Below, in pieces: positions 43,750 to 52,702 of a DNA stretch of 64,000 nucleotides (the stretch's first letter is position 1; each line of letters begins with the position of its first letter). Location: NCBI GenBank assembly GCA_037446495.1, contig JBBIIL010000006.1, positions 1-64,000 of the forward strand, given 5' to 3'. Below the pieces are notes generated by a model. That model ran no database searches, was not told where the DNA came from, and worked only from the letters and a program-made list of their open reading frames with translations. A program made the position numbers and the translations under genes. The stretch is from CAIXZV01 sp037446495. Its GTDB lineage: Bacteria > Chloroflexota > Limnocylindria > Limnocylindrales > CSP1-4.

Positions 43750-44574
43750 ATGGACCAATTGTTCCAAGCGCTGGTGATGGGGGTCGTGCAGGGCCTGACG
43801 GAGTTCCTGCCGATCTCGTCCTCTGGCCACCTCATCCTGGTCCCGTACCTGCTTGGCTGGAACGACACGTTCATCACCAGCCTCGGGTTCACGGTGGCCC
43901 TCCACGCGGGCACGCTTCTGGCGCTGCTGCTCTACTTCCGCGAGGACTGGCTCCGGCTGATCCCGGCCGGCCTCGCCGCGATCGGCGACCGCTCGTTCCG
44001 GCGCGACCCGGACCGCCGGCTCGCGTGGCTCCTGGTGGTGTCCACGATCCCGGCAGCCATCCTCGGAGCGCTGCTCAACGACACCATCGAGAGCAACATC
44101 CGCCAGGCGAACATCGTGGCGATCCTCCTGGTCGTCGCCGCGGGGATCCTCTGGCTCGCGGATCGCTGGGCGAACGGCCGCACGCCGCTGGAGCGGCTGG
44201 GGATGCCATCGGCGCTGGGCATCGGCCTCGCGCAGGCGCTGGCCCTGTTCCCGGGCGTCAGCCGCTCGGGTATCTCCATAGCGGCGAGCCTGTTCGCCGG
44301 GCTCGGCCGCCAGGACGCCGCCCGCTACAGCTTCCTCATGGCGACGCCCATCACCGCGGGCGCGGTGGTGCTGGAGTCCTACAAGCTGGTGAAGGGCGGT
44401 CAGGTTGCCGCCGAGGCCGGGCCGCTGCTGGTGGGCATCGGGGCCGCCTTCGTCTCGGGTGTGATCGCCATCTCGGCGCTGCTCCGCTATGTCCGGACGC
44501 GCTCGTACAACGTGTTCGTCGTGTACCGCCTGGTGCTGGCGGGCGTCGTCCTCGCGGTGTTCCTCACCCGCTAG
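43750..44574 (+). CDS. uppP: Undecaprenyl-diphosphatase (BacA/UppP)
   Basis: 274 residues, eight helices. GVVQGLTEFLPISSSGHLIL holds the Glu-rich first motif, and FPGVSRSGISIAASLFAGL the PGxSRSG phosphate site. It recycles undecaprenyl pyrophosphate for peptidoglycan synthesis and can give bacitracin tolerance. It lies only 50 bp after hppA, with a hairpin between, and 16 bp before argR. Confidence 0.94.
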   Translation: MDQLFQALVMGVVQGLTEFLPISSSGHLILVPYLLGWNDTFITSLGFTVALHAGTLLALLLYFREDWLRLIPAGLAAIGDRSFRRDPDRRLAWLLVVSTIPAAILGALLNDTIESNIRQANIVAILLVVAAGILWLADRWANGRTPLERLGMPSALGIGLAQALALFPGVSRSGISIAASLFAGLGRQDAARYSFLMATPITAGAVVLESYKLVKGGQVAAEAGPLLVGIGAAFVSGVIAISALLRYVRTRSYNVFVVYRLVLAGVVLAVFLTR

Positions 44575-44590
44575 GCGGGCCGGAGGTGCC

Positions 44591-45064
44591 ATGGAGGTCA
44601 TGAAGCAGCTCCGCCAGCGTGCCATCCGCGACTTGGTGGAACAGCGGCCCATCCGGACCCAGCAGGAGCTCGCGACCGCCCTGCGGGACCGCGGGTTCCG
44701 GACAACGCAGGCCACGATCAGCCGTGACGTGGCGGACCTCGGCCTGGTCAAGTCCGGTCGCGGCGGGATGCAGGCGTACGCGCTGCCGCCGCGCCTCCGC
44801 GAGGCCGATGCGTCGGGCGAGGAGCGCGTGAAGCGGCTCCTCCACGACATGCCGGTCGAGGTCCGAGACGCCGGCACCCTGCTCGTGCTGCGCACGCTGC
44901 CCGGGTCAGCGCACCCGCTGGCCGCCGCCCTCGACCGGGCGCGCTGGCCGGAGGTGGTGGGCTCGATCGCCGGCGACGACACGGTGTTCGTGGCGTTCAC
45001 AGATCGCAGCGGCCTCGCACGCGTGCGCCGCCGCCTGGAGCAGCTCGCCGAGCCGGTCGAGTAG
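44591..45064 (+). CDS. argR: Arginine repressor
   Basis: 157 residues. The N-terminal winged helix has IRTQQELATALRDRGFRTTQATISRDVADLGL, the signature of ArgR. The C-terminal hexamerisation and Arg-binding domain has VLRTLPGSAHPLAAALDRA and IAGDDTVFVAFTD. GGAGG lies 4 nt before the ATG. It controls arginine genes, and Arg supply also matters for cyanophycin. No arg gene is in the window. Confidence 0.92.
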   Translation: MEVMKQLRQRAIRDLVEQRPIRTQQELATALRDRGFRTTQATISRDVADLGLVKSGRGGMQAYALPPRLREADASGEERVKRLLHDMPVEVRDAGTLLVLRTLPGSAHPLAAALDRARWPEVVGSIAGDDTVFVAFTDRSGLARVRRRLEQLAEPVE

Positions 45065-45249
45065 CGGCGCGTCGCGGGCCTCCCGCCGTCCGGTCGTGGC
45101 CCCGCCTCATCGGATCCCGAGCGTCGGGCGAGGCGGCCCGTGCGTGGTGCTGGACGGGCTAGGCGCTTGGCCATCCCGGTCGGCGCCAGGCCCCTGCCAG
45201 CGGCCGTGCGCCCGCCCGGTTCTGCGTCCGCCATCCGGGCATGCATCCT

Positions 45250-45278
45250 TTGACGGAACGGCCCCCCGCCGATACCAT
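45250..45278 (+). promoter_or_regulatory. Promoter of greA
   Basis: TTGACG (45250-45255) and TACCAT (45273-45278), 17 bp apart, in the 330-bp gap after argR. The leader is about 110 nt. Confidence 0.6.
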
Positions 45279-45394
45279 TCCGCGCGATCCGTGAACCTCC
45301 GCGGCGCGCTTGGCGCCACGGGGTTCTTTTGTTCAAGCCGACTGAGCGGCGGCGCTTCCGAGCGCCGGTCCCGCGCCTCGGGGGTCCTGCCCGC

Positions 45395-45859
45395 GTGAAC
45401 ACCAAGACGACGTACATCAGCAAGGACGGCCTCGATAAGCTCCGTGGCGAGCTTGACGAGATGCTCGCCGTCCGGCGTCCCGAGATCGCGCAGCGGATCC
45501 ACGACGCGAAAGAGCACGGCGACCTGTCCGAGAACGCCGAGTACGAGGACGCGAAGAACGAGCAGGCGTTCGTCGAGGGACGGATCGCGTCGCTCGAGAC
45601 GATGATCAAGAACGCCACTCTGATCGACGAGCACGCCAGCACGGACCACGTCGGCATCGGCTCCACCGTCACCGTCACCATCGATGGCGAGACCGAGTCC
45701 TTCACGATCGTCGGGTCGGCCGAGGCGAAGCCCACCAATGGCAAGATCTCCAACGAGTCGCCCGTGGGCCGCGCACTGCTGGGACGCAAGCGGGGCGACA
45801 AGGTCGTCGTGAAGGTCCCGGCCGGGGACTTCACCTACACGATCACCGACATCAGCTAG
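45395..45859 (+). CDS. greA: Transcription elongation factor GreA
   Basis: 154 residues. The coiled-coil N-domain has GLDKLRGELDEML and the tip HGDLSENAEYEDAKNEQ, whose acidic residues stimulate RNA polymerase cleavage. The C-domain ends with NESPVGRALLGRKRGDKVVVKVPAGD. GTG at 45395 gives the normal length. The frame extends 22 codons upstream, but that part is Arg/Pro-rich and unlike GreA. It is the first gene of a probable greA-lysK-serS transcription unit. Confidence 0.94.
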   Translation: MNTKTTYISKDGLDKLRGELDEMLAVRRPEIAQRIHDAKEHGDLSENAEYEDAKNEQAFVEGRIASLETMIKNATLIDEHASTDHVGIGSTVTVTIDGETESFTIVGSAEAKPTNGKISNESPVGRALLGRKRGDKVVVKVPAGDFTYTITDIS

Positions 45860-45909
45860 GCAGGCGCGTTCGCGTCCCCGGACGACGCCACCGAGAAGGG
45901 GAGCGCAGG

Positions 45910-47514
45910 GTGGACTGGGCGGACGAGCTGGCTGCGAGCGTGCACGGGCCGCAGGTCGTCAACGATTCCAAGACCCCCTCGGGGACGGTCCACGTCGGCA
46001 GCCTGCGCGGCCCCGTGATCCTCGACGTGATCACACGGGCGCTGCGCGCCCGCGGTCTGCCCACCACGCTGCTCTACGGCGTGGACGACCTCGACCCCAT
46101 GGACGCCCAGGCGCTGCTCAGCCCCGATGCCATCGAGCGCGAGATGGGTCGCCCGCTGGCCCACGTGCCGGACCCCCACGGCGACTGCCATGCGTCCTAC
46201 GCCCGCCACTTCGCGGGCATCTTCATCGACACGTTCGCGGGACTGGGCATCCGCCCTGACCGCTACTACTGGATGAGCGACATCTACCCCACCGGGCAGA
46301 TGGACCCGTTCCTCAGGACCGCGCTGGAGAAGGCGGACATCGTTCGCGAGGTCTACCGGCGCGTGTCAAACGTGGAGCGCCCAGTCGGCTGGCTGCCGGT
46401 CCAGGCTGTCTGCCCCAACTGCGGGAAGGTCGGCACGACCATCGCGCTCGACTGGGACGGCCAGACCGTCCGGGTCGAGTGCCGCCCCGACTACGTGACG
46501 TGGGCGCAGGGCTGTGGCTACGCGGGTCGGCTGTCGCCGTTTGGCGGCACCGCCAAGCTGTACTGGAACCTCGAGTGGGCCGCCCAGTGGAGCCTGTTCG
46601 GCGTCACGATTGAGCCCTGCGGCAAGGACCTCTCGACTGCCGGCGGGTCCCGCGCCCGCGCAGACGCGATCGCCCGCGAGGTGTTCGACCGCGAGCCCCC
46701 GCGCAACTTCCCGTACGAGTTCCTCAACATCGGCGGCAAGAAGATGAGCACGTCCAAGGGACGCGGCGCCGCCGCCCACACGATCACGGCGGTCGTGCCG
46801 CCCGAGCAGCTGCGGTTCCTGTTCGTCCGCAGCCGACCCGAGAGCGTCATCGAGTTCGACCCCGAGGGCACCGACGCCATCCCCCGCCTGTTCGACGAGT
46901 TCGACCGCCTGGCCGACGCCGCCGCCGGCAAGGAGGTCCGAGGCGAGTTGCCGTCGGGCCACGAGAACATCTTCGGCTTCTCGCTGCTGGACGCGAACGC
47001 CGACGTGGCCGCGATGGCCGACGGGTACCGTGCGCCGTTCGGGCACCTCGCACTGCTCGCGCAGATCCCGGGCGTGGACGTCCTGGCGCGCGTCGAGGCC
47101 GAGAAGGGCGCCACGCTGACCGCCACCGAGCGGGTCGACTTCGACACGCGGCTGACGTCGGTCGGCCGCTGGCTCGAGGCCTACGCTCCTGAGCGTGCCC
47201 GAATCGAGATCCGTCGCGACGCGCTCCCCACCGCGGCCGAGCTGCTCCGCCCCGAGCAGCGCGGGTTCCTCCGGGCGCTCGGCGAGGCTGCCCACGGCGA
47301 TGCCCCCACGACCGGCGAGCAGTGGCAGGCCGCCATCTTCGCGGTGGCGGCCGACCACGGCATCGACGCCAAGGCCGCATTCAACGCCCTCTACCTCGCG
47401 TTCCTGGGCCGCGCGAATGGGCCGCGGGCCGGCTGGCTCCTGGCCAGCCTCGAGCGCGACTTCGTCATGGCCCGCCTCAGGGAGGCGGGGGCAGCAGGGG
47501 AGGGGACCGCATGA
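45910..47514 (+). CDS. lysK: Lysyl-tRNA synthetase, class I
   Basis: 534 residues of the archaeal-type class I LysRS. The HIGH-equivalent is SGTVHVGSLRG and the KMSKS loop KKMSTSKG. CPNCGK and the later Cys positions form a zinc-binding insertion. The C-terminal helical domain resembles the anticodon-binding cage. It charges tRNA-Lys. Most bacteria use the unrelated class II LysS, so this is a lineage marker. GTG start. The serS ATG overlaps its stop codon. Confidence 0.93.
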   Translation: MDWADELAASVHGPQVVNDSKTPSGTVHVGSLRGPVILDVITRALRARGLPTTLLYGVDDLDPMDAQALLSPDAIEREMGRPLAHVPDPHGDCHASYARHFAGIFIDTFAGLGIRPDRYYWMSDIYPTGQMDPFLRTALEKADIVREVYRRVSNVERPVGWLPVQAVCPNCGKVGTTIALDWDGQTVRVECRPDYVTWAQGCGYAGRLSPFGGTAKLYWNLEWAAQWSLFGVTIEPCGKDLSTAGGSRARADAIAREVFDREPPRNFPYEFLNIGGKKMSTSKGRGAAAHTITAVVPPEQLRFLFVRSRPESVIEFDPEGTDAIPRLFDEFDRLADAAAGKEVRGELPSGHENIFGFSLLDANADVAAMADGYRAPFGHLALLAQIPGVDVLARVEAEKGATLTATERVDFDTRLTSVGRWLEAYAPERARIEIRRDALPTAAELLRPEQRGFLRALGEAAHGDAPTTGEQWQAAIFAVAADHGIDAKAAFNALYLAFLGRANGPRAGWLLASLERDFVMARLREAGAAGEGTA

Positions 47515-48836
47515 GCGTCGGCGTCCAGCGGCTCCGCGACGAGCCGGACCGCATCCGGCAGGGCGCGATCGACAAGCGCGAGGACCCTGGCCTGGTGGAC
47601 CGGGCGCTCGAGATGGACGTCCGGCGCCGCTCCCTCCAGGCAGAAACCGACGCGCTCAAGGCCGAGCGCAACGTCGTGAGCAAGCAGGTCGGCGATGCCA
47701 TCAGGGGCGGCGCGAGGCCGGACAGTCCCGAGGTTGCCGCGCTGAAGGCGGTGAGCACCGCGGCCGGCGCCCGCATCACCGAGATCGACGCGGAGCTCAC
47801 CGCCACCGAGGAGCAGCTCGAGGACCTCCTCCTGCGCATCCCCAACCCGGCCGACCCCGAGGTCCCGGTGGGTGGCGAGGAGGCGAACGTCACCGTCCGC
47901 ACGTGGGGCGCGAACGCGAGCCGAGTCGTTACCGAGCCCGACGGCGCCACCTGGGAGCGCAGGCCGCACTGGGAGATCGGCGAGGCCCTGGACATCATCG
48001 ACAATGCCCGCGGCGCCAAGATCGCCGGCTCCGGGTTCCCGGTGTACAAGGGCCAGGGATCGCGTCTGCAGCGTTCGCTCATCAGCTGGTTCCTTGACGT
48101 CCACACCAGCGAGCACGGCTTCACCGAGGTCTGGCCGCCGGCGGTGGTGAACGCGGCGTCTGCGCGCGGCACTGGGCAGATCCCCGACAAGGAAGACCAG
48201 ATGTACGTCGTCACGCGCGACGAGCTGTACCTGGTCCCCACGGCCGAGGTCCCGGTCACCAACCTCCACAGCGACGAGATCCTCGAGGCGGACGAACTGC
48301 CGATCCGCTACGCCGCGTACTCGCCGTGCTTCCGGCGCGAGGCGGGGGCCGCCGGCAAGGACACCCGCGGCATCCTGCGCGTCCACCAGTTCGACAAGGT
48401 GGAGATGGTGCTGTTCGAGAAGCCGGAGGACAGCGCGGCTGCGCTCGAGTGGATGACGTCCCGCGCCGAGGTCCTCCTCCAGCGCCTGGGCCTGCCCTAC
48501 CGCGTCTTGATGCTGGCCACCGGCGAGATGGGCTTCGTGCAGCGCAAGAAGTACGACCTCGAGGTCTGGGCCCCCGGCGTGGAGCGCTGGCTCGAGGTGA
48601 GCTCGTGCTCCAACTTCGGCGACTACCAGGCGCGCCGCATGGCGATCCGCTATCGCCCGGACAAGGGCGCCAAGCCGGAGCTGGTCCACACGCTCAACGG
48701 CTCCGGGCTGGCGCTCCCGCGCATCGTCGCGGCGATCCTCGAGCAGTACCAGCGTCCCGACGGCTCCGTCGCCGTCCCGGAGGTGCTCCGACCGTACATC
48801 GGTGCGGTTACGATTGGGGCAGCGGTCGGCGCCTGA
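47511..48836 (+). CDS. serS: Seryl-tRNA synthetase
   Basis: 441 residues. The N-terminal coiled-coil arm (residues about 25-105) binds the long variable arm of tRNA-Ser. The class II motifs 2 and 3 are seen as SPCFRREAGAAGKDTRGILRVHQF and LNGSGLALPRIVAAILE. It charges serine onto tRNA-Ser; such a tRNA gene lies 1.3 kb downstream. ATG overlaps the lysK stop (ATGA). Confidence 0.95.
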   Translation: MSVGVQRLRDEPDRIRQGAIDKREDPGLVDRALEMDVRRRSLQAETDALKAERNVVSKQVGDAIRGGARPDSPEVAALKAVSTAAGARITEIDAELTATEEQLEDLLLRIPNPADPEVPVGGEEANVTVRTWGANASRVVTEPDGATWERRPHWEIGEALDIIDNARGAKIAGSGFPVYKGQGSRLQRSLISWFLDVHTSEHGFTEVWPPAVVNAASARGTGQIPDKEDQMYVVTRDELYLVPTAEVPVTNLHSDEILEADELPIRYAAYSPCFRREAGAAGKDTRGILRVHQFDKVEMVLFEKPEDSAAALEWMTSRAEVLLQRLGLPYRVLMLATGEMGFVQRKKYDLEVWAPGVERWLEVSSCSNFGDYQARRMAIRYRPDKGAKPELVHTLNGSGLALPRIVAAILEQYQRPDGSVAVPEVLRPYIGAVTIGAAVGA

Positions 48837-48886
48837 GGGGCGTCCTCGACGGCCGCGGACATGGACGAGTTGAGGGAGATCCACCT

Positions 48887-49396
48887 GTGAGCATGCCGCC
48901 CCCGCCCCAGTACGCTCCTCCGGTCGCCGCCGGCCCCGCCCCGGGTGTCCGCTACGCCAGCGCTGGCGGGCGCCTGATCGCCTACATCGTCGACGGGATC
49001 ATCATCGGCTTCGTGATCGGCATCTTCTACTTCATCGGGATCGTCGTGGTCGCCGGCGGCGCGAGCGTGGACAGTGCCGGCAACACGACGCTCGGCGCAG
49101 GCGCCGGAGTCGGGCTGCTGATCATGCTGATCGGTGCCGTCTTCGGCGTGCTCTGGAAGCCCTTCTGGTGGTCGCGCGGCGGCCAGACGCCGGGCTACAA
49201 GCTGCTCGGGATGCGCGTGGTTCGCGCCCGGGACGGCGGACCGATCGGCTTCGGGACGGGCATTCTGCGGATCATCGGCTACGTCATCAACGACATCGTC
49301 TTCGGGATTCCGCTGGGCTTCCTGTGGGTCCTGTTCGACGCCCAGAAGCAGGGCTGGCACGACAAGATCGCGGGCACGGTGGTGATCCAGGCCTGA
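48887..49396 (+). CDS. RDD-family membrane protein 1
   Basis: 169 residues. A Pro-rich cytoplasmic start (MPPPPQYAPP) is followed by the RDD core: GGRLIAYIVDGIIIGFV in helix 1, TPGYKLLGMRVVRA after helix 2, and FDAQKQGWHDKIAGTVV at the end. GAGGGAG precedes the GTG. The function is unknown in general; some RDD proteins are Na+/H+ antiporters. It is tandem with a second RDD gene 79 bp later. Confidence 0.85.
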   Translation: MSMPPPPQYAPPVAAGPAPGVRYASAGGRLIAYIVDGIIIGFVIGIFYFIGIVVVAGGASVDSAGNTTLGAGAGVGLLIMLIGAVFGVLWKPFWWSRGGQTPGYKLLGMRVVRARDGGPIGFGTGILRIIGYVINDIVFGIPLGFLWVLFDAQKQGWHDKIAGTVVIQA

Positions 49397-49475
49397 CGAT
49401 CAAGCCACCCGCACCGATGTCGGGCGGGCACCGAACGCCGGCCGGCGCCCGCTCAGCCCCCAACGGGCGAACGCC

Positions 49476-50039
49476 ATGACGCGGCAGCAGCCCCCGGGCC
49501 CGCCGCCGCCTGTCCCGCCCGCACCGCCCCCGCCCGAGTCGGGTTGGCAGGGCGGGTCCTGGGTGGCGCCCAAACCTATCGGCCCAGCGCCCGGTGTCGT
49601 GTACGCCAGCGCGGGGACCCGCCTCGGTGCGTTCATCATCGACTGGGTCATCCTCGGCTTCGCCCTCGGCGCCGTGTTCGCGGGCCTCGGCGTGCTGCTT
49701 GTCCTGGGCGCCGCGGCCTCGGGCTCAGCGGGCTCAGTCGTCGCCGTGTTCGCCCTCCTCCCGCTCCTGGTCCTCAGCGTGAACGGGCTCCAGGGGGCGT
49801 ACTACGCGGTGTCCTGGTACCGCGGCGGGGCCACGCCCGGGATGCGCATCCTCGGCATCAGGGTGGTCCGATCGGTCGACGGCGGTCCGCTCACCAAGCA
49901 GCAGGCGATCCTGCGCACCGTCGGCTACTGGGTCTCGGGCGCGGTGCTGTACCTCGGGTTCCTCTGGATCCTAGTGGACGACCGCCGTCAGGGCTGGCAC
50001 GACAAGATTGCCGACACGCTCGTCGTCGAGGCTCGCTGA
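49476..50039 (+). CDS. RDD-family membrane protein 2
   Basis: 187 residues, paralogous to the preceding gene: Pro-rich N-terminus, PAPGVVYASAGTRLGAFIIDWVILGF, TPGMRILGIRVVRS and VDDRRQGWHDKIADTLVV. Three membrane segments. The two probably arose by duplication and may form a heteromer (inference). Confidence 0.85.
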   Translation: MTRQQPPGPPPPVPPAPPPPESGWQGGSWVAPKPIGPAPGVVYASAGTRLGAFIIDWVILGFALGAVFAGLGVLLVLGAAASGSAGSVVAVFALLPLLVLSVNGLQGAYYAVSWYRGGATPGMRILGIRVVRSVDGGPLTKQQAILRTVGYWVSGAVLYLGFLWILVDDRRQGWHDKIADTLVVEAR

Positions 50040-50092
50040 CCGGCCGACCGCGCAGTCTCACCGGGCCGCCCGCCCGCGCTATGCTCCGAGGC

Positions 50093-50178
50093 GGAGCGGT
50101 GGCCGAGTGGTTGATGGCAGCGGTCTTGAAAACCGCCGGGCGAAAGCCTCGTGAGTTCGAATCTCACCCGCTCCGCCA
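50093..50178 (+). tRNA. tRNA-Ser (anticodon UGA)
   Basis: The acceptor stem GGAGCGG pairs with CCGCTCC, discriminator G and encoded CCA. The anticodon loop CTTGAAA (50125-50131) gives anticodon TGA at 50127-50129. A long variable arm (about 14 nt) and T-arm GTGAG-TTCGAAT-CTCAC complete a class II tRNA. Confidence 0.96.
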
Positions 50179-50700
50179 GTTCGGTAGCAGATCATGGGGG
50201 CCGTTCGGCTGCTGACCGGCTGCCGCGGCGGACGCGGGGGTTGGGGAACCGACCCCGACTCCGGACCTGCTGCGCCCCGGCGCCACCCGCTTCGCCTCGC
50301 CCTGCTGTCCGCAGTGGTTGCAGCGACCATCTGGTGGCCTGGGCGGCCTACGAGGCGGCCATCGGCACCTCCGAGTCGGGCTCGGGACCACGAGGGACTG
50401 CCGGCGGACGTCGCGCTGAGCTCCAGGCGGAGCTCCAGCAGGTTGCCGCGGGCGGCCTGCCCGAGCCGCGGGCTGCGCCGGAAGTGCGCGGCACTCAGGA
50501 AGATGTCAGAGACCGACCCGAAGATCTTGTCGTTGGACGGCATCGCGCCCGTGACGGGCCGCGAGGGACGGTCGCCAGCGACTCAAGCCCCACGTCCACA
50601 AGCAAGGCATCCACACGGCATCGCGAGCGGGTCGGAGCGATCCCCCGGCGCGGGCAGCCCTGGGCAGGGCGGAAGGGCGAGCGTTGAGAAAGGACGCACG
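50179..50700 (+). other. Intergenic region before the efflux pair
   Basis: About 520 bp with no protein I trust. It holds a GAGCTCC/GGAGCTC hairpin near 50418-50436 and an AAAGGA ribosome binding site just before 50701. The open frame running through it is only an extension of the downstream gene. Confidence 0.4.
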
Positions 50701-52626
50701 ATGAAACTGAAAGCGCTGGCCGCGGTCCTCCTGATTGTGATCGGGGTCGGAGCGGCGGGCTATGCGGTCGTCGGGCCGAGCCTCGGGGGCTCTGGCGCGC
50801 CGCAGTACCTGACCACCACCGCGGCCACCGGCACCGTGTTGGTGCAGGCGGTTGCGACGGGCACCGTGCAGTCCACGACGGCCTACGGCCTGGGCTTTGG
50901 CGCTGACCCCGAGATCATCTCGAGCGCCTCGACCACCGCCACCTCGTCGGCCACGACCGCCACCACCTGGGATGTGCAGACCGTGGCGATCACCGTCGGG
51001 CAGACGGTGAGCAAGGGGGCCGTGCTCGCGACGGCCGACCCGTCGAGCGCGAACGTCTCCGTCGCCGTCGCCAAGGCGAATCTGGCCGCCGCGCAGGCCC
51101 AGCTGTCGGTGGACGGGGGCCACCCGTCCACCTCGGTGCTCGCCAGCGCCCAGAACCAGGTCAACTCGGCGTCCCTCCAGGTCACGGTCCAGCAGCACAA
51201 CACGCAGAACTCCTTGGCGACAAACCAGCTGAACCTCCAGAAGGCGCAGACGGCGCTGGACAACGCGAATGCCGCACTGGCCCAGGCGCAGGGCGGCCCG
51301 ACTGCCGACCAGATCACCCAGGCGCAGGCCTCGCTGAACAACGCGCAGCTGTCGCTGACCCAGGCCCAGCAGAAGCTGACCTCACAGCAGGCGACGGACT
51401 CGCAGACGCTGCAGGCCGACCAGACCGCTCTCGCGAACGCCCAGTCCGCGCTCGCCGCTGCAGAGGCCACGCTGGTCACGGACCAGAGCGCCATCCCCGC
51501 CGTGCCCGCGACGCAGATCGCCTCGGACCACGCGGCCGTCACCGCCGCCCAGCAGGCCCAGCAGACCGCCCAGAACAGGTACAGCGCCGACCAGACCGCC
51601 GCCCAGAACGCGGAGCAGTCGGCCTCGTTGGCGGTCACCCAGGCCCAGAACGGCCTGAGCGCCGCGCAGGCGACCTACAACATCAACACCACGCCGTCCA
51701 CGACCGCCGTCTCGAGCGCCCAGCAGCAGGTGGTGTCGGCCCAGCAGAACCTGACCTCGGCCAAGCAGGCGCTGGCGGCGGCGAAGACCTCGCAGTCGGA
51801 TAGCCTGGCCCAGGCCCAGCAGACCCTGGCGTCGGCCATGACCAGCTATGCGTCGTCCACCGGTCCGCAGTCGGCAGCGGTGGTCGCGAGGGACAGGGCC
51901 TCCGTCTCGCAGGCGCAGCAGGCTCTTGCGACCGCCGAGACGACCGCATCCCACACGACGCTGACGGCACCGGCCGACGGCCAGATTGTCGCGGTCAACG
52001 TGCAGCCCGGCACCATCGCGCCGACCGGCTGGGCGATCACGATGCAGTCCACCGCCCTCGAGGCGACGGCGAGCTTTGCCGAGACCTCCGTGGTCGGGCT
52101 CAAGGTCGGGCAGCCGGCGACGGTCACGGTGACGGCCCCCAACGCCACAGTCCAGGGGACCGTGGCCGCGATCCAGCCCGTCGGGACCAGCTCCGGGTCG
52201 AACAGCGTCGTGACCTACAGCGTCACTGTGTCGCTCGACAGCCCGCCTTCCACGGTCCTGTCGGGCATGTCCTCCAGCGTCGCCGTCACGACAGCGGAGG
52301 CGAAGAGCGTGGTCACCGTCCCGGCGATCGCGGTTGTCGGCTCGTCCGGCAGCTACGAGGTCCGCACGCTCGACGGCACCGGCCAGCTCCAGCTCGTGCC
52401 TGTCCAGATCGGCCTCATGAGCACCTCGCTGGCCGAGATCCAGAGCGGCATCAGCGCGGGCGAGACCGTGGTCACCGGCACCGTCACCGCGCTCAACTCA
52501 ACGTCTACGACCGCCGGCGGCTTCGGCGGCTTGGGCGGGATCGGCGGCGGCACGGGCGGCCAGTTCCGCGGGCGCACGGGCGGCACCGGCGGCACGGGCG
52601 GCACGGGCGGCGGCGGCCAGCCATGA
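50701..52626 (+). CDS. MacA/HlyD-like periplasmic adaptor of an efflux system
   Basis: 641 residues, with an N-terminal membrane anchor (LAAVLLIVIGVGAAGYAVV). The lipoyl halves (TWDVQTVAITVGQTVSKG and LTAPADGQIVAVNVQPGTIAP) are separated by an unusually long Ala/Gln-rich helical hairpin (about residues 120-415). A beta-barrel domain and a Gly/Thr-rich tail follow. In MacA-like systems this protein bridges an ABC permease and the outside. The next gene is a MacB-like permease; an ATPase is missing locally. Confidence 0.82.
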   Translation: MKLKALAAVLLIVIGVGAAGYAVVGPSLGGSGAPQYLTTTAATGTVLVQAVATGTVQSTTAYGLGFGADPEIISSASTTATSSATTATTWDVQTVAITVGQTVSKGAVLATADPSSANVSVAVAKANLAAAQAQLSVDGGHPSTSVLASAQNQVNSASLQVTVQQHNTQNSLATNQLNLQKAQTALDNANAALAQAQGGPTADQITQAQASLNNAQLSLTQAQQKLTSQQATDSQTLQADQTALANAQSALAAAEATLVTDQSAIPAVPATQIASDHAAVTAAQQAQQTAQNRYSADQTAAQNAEQSASLAVTQAQNGLSAAQATYNINTTPSTTAVSSAQQQVVSAQQNLTSAKQALAAAKTSQSDSLAQAQQTLASAMTSYASSTGPQSAAVVARDRASVSQAQQALATAETTASHTTLTAPADGQIVAVNVQPGTIAPTGWAITMQSTALEATASFAETSVVGLKVGQPATVTVTAPNATVQGTVAAIQPVGTSSGSNSVVTYSVTVSLDSPPSTVLSGMSSSVAVTTAEAKSVVTVPAIAVVGSSGSYEVRTLDGTGQLQLVPVQIGLMSTSLAEIQSGISAGETVVTGTVTALNSTSTTAGGFGGLGGIGGGTGGQFRGRTGGTGGTGGTGGGGQP

Positions 52627-52702
52627 GCTGCCCGACAAGCTTGCTCGAGGCTCCGGGGCGGGCGATGCGCCACGCCTGCGACGGTGCCGGGAGGACGGCG
52701 GC

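Noticed and set aside
50079..50543. Minus-strand frame containing EIRTHEAFARRF
   Set aside because: It is a translation of the antisense of tRNA-Ser (a well-known spurious ORF pattern) plus non-coding sequence.
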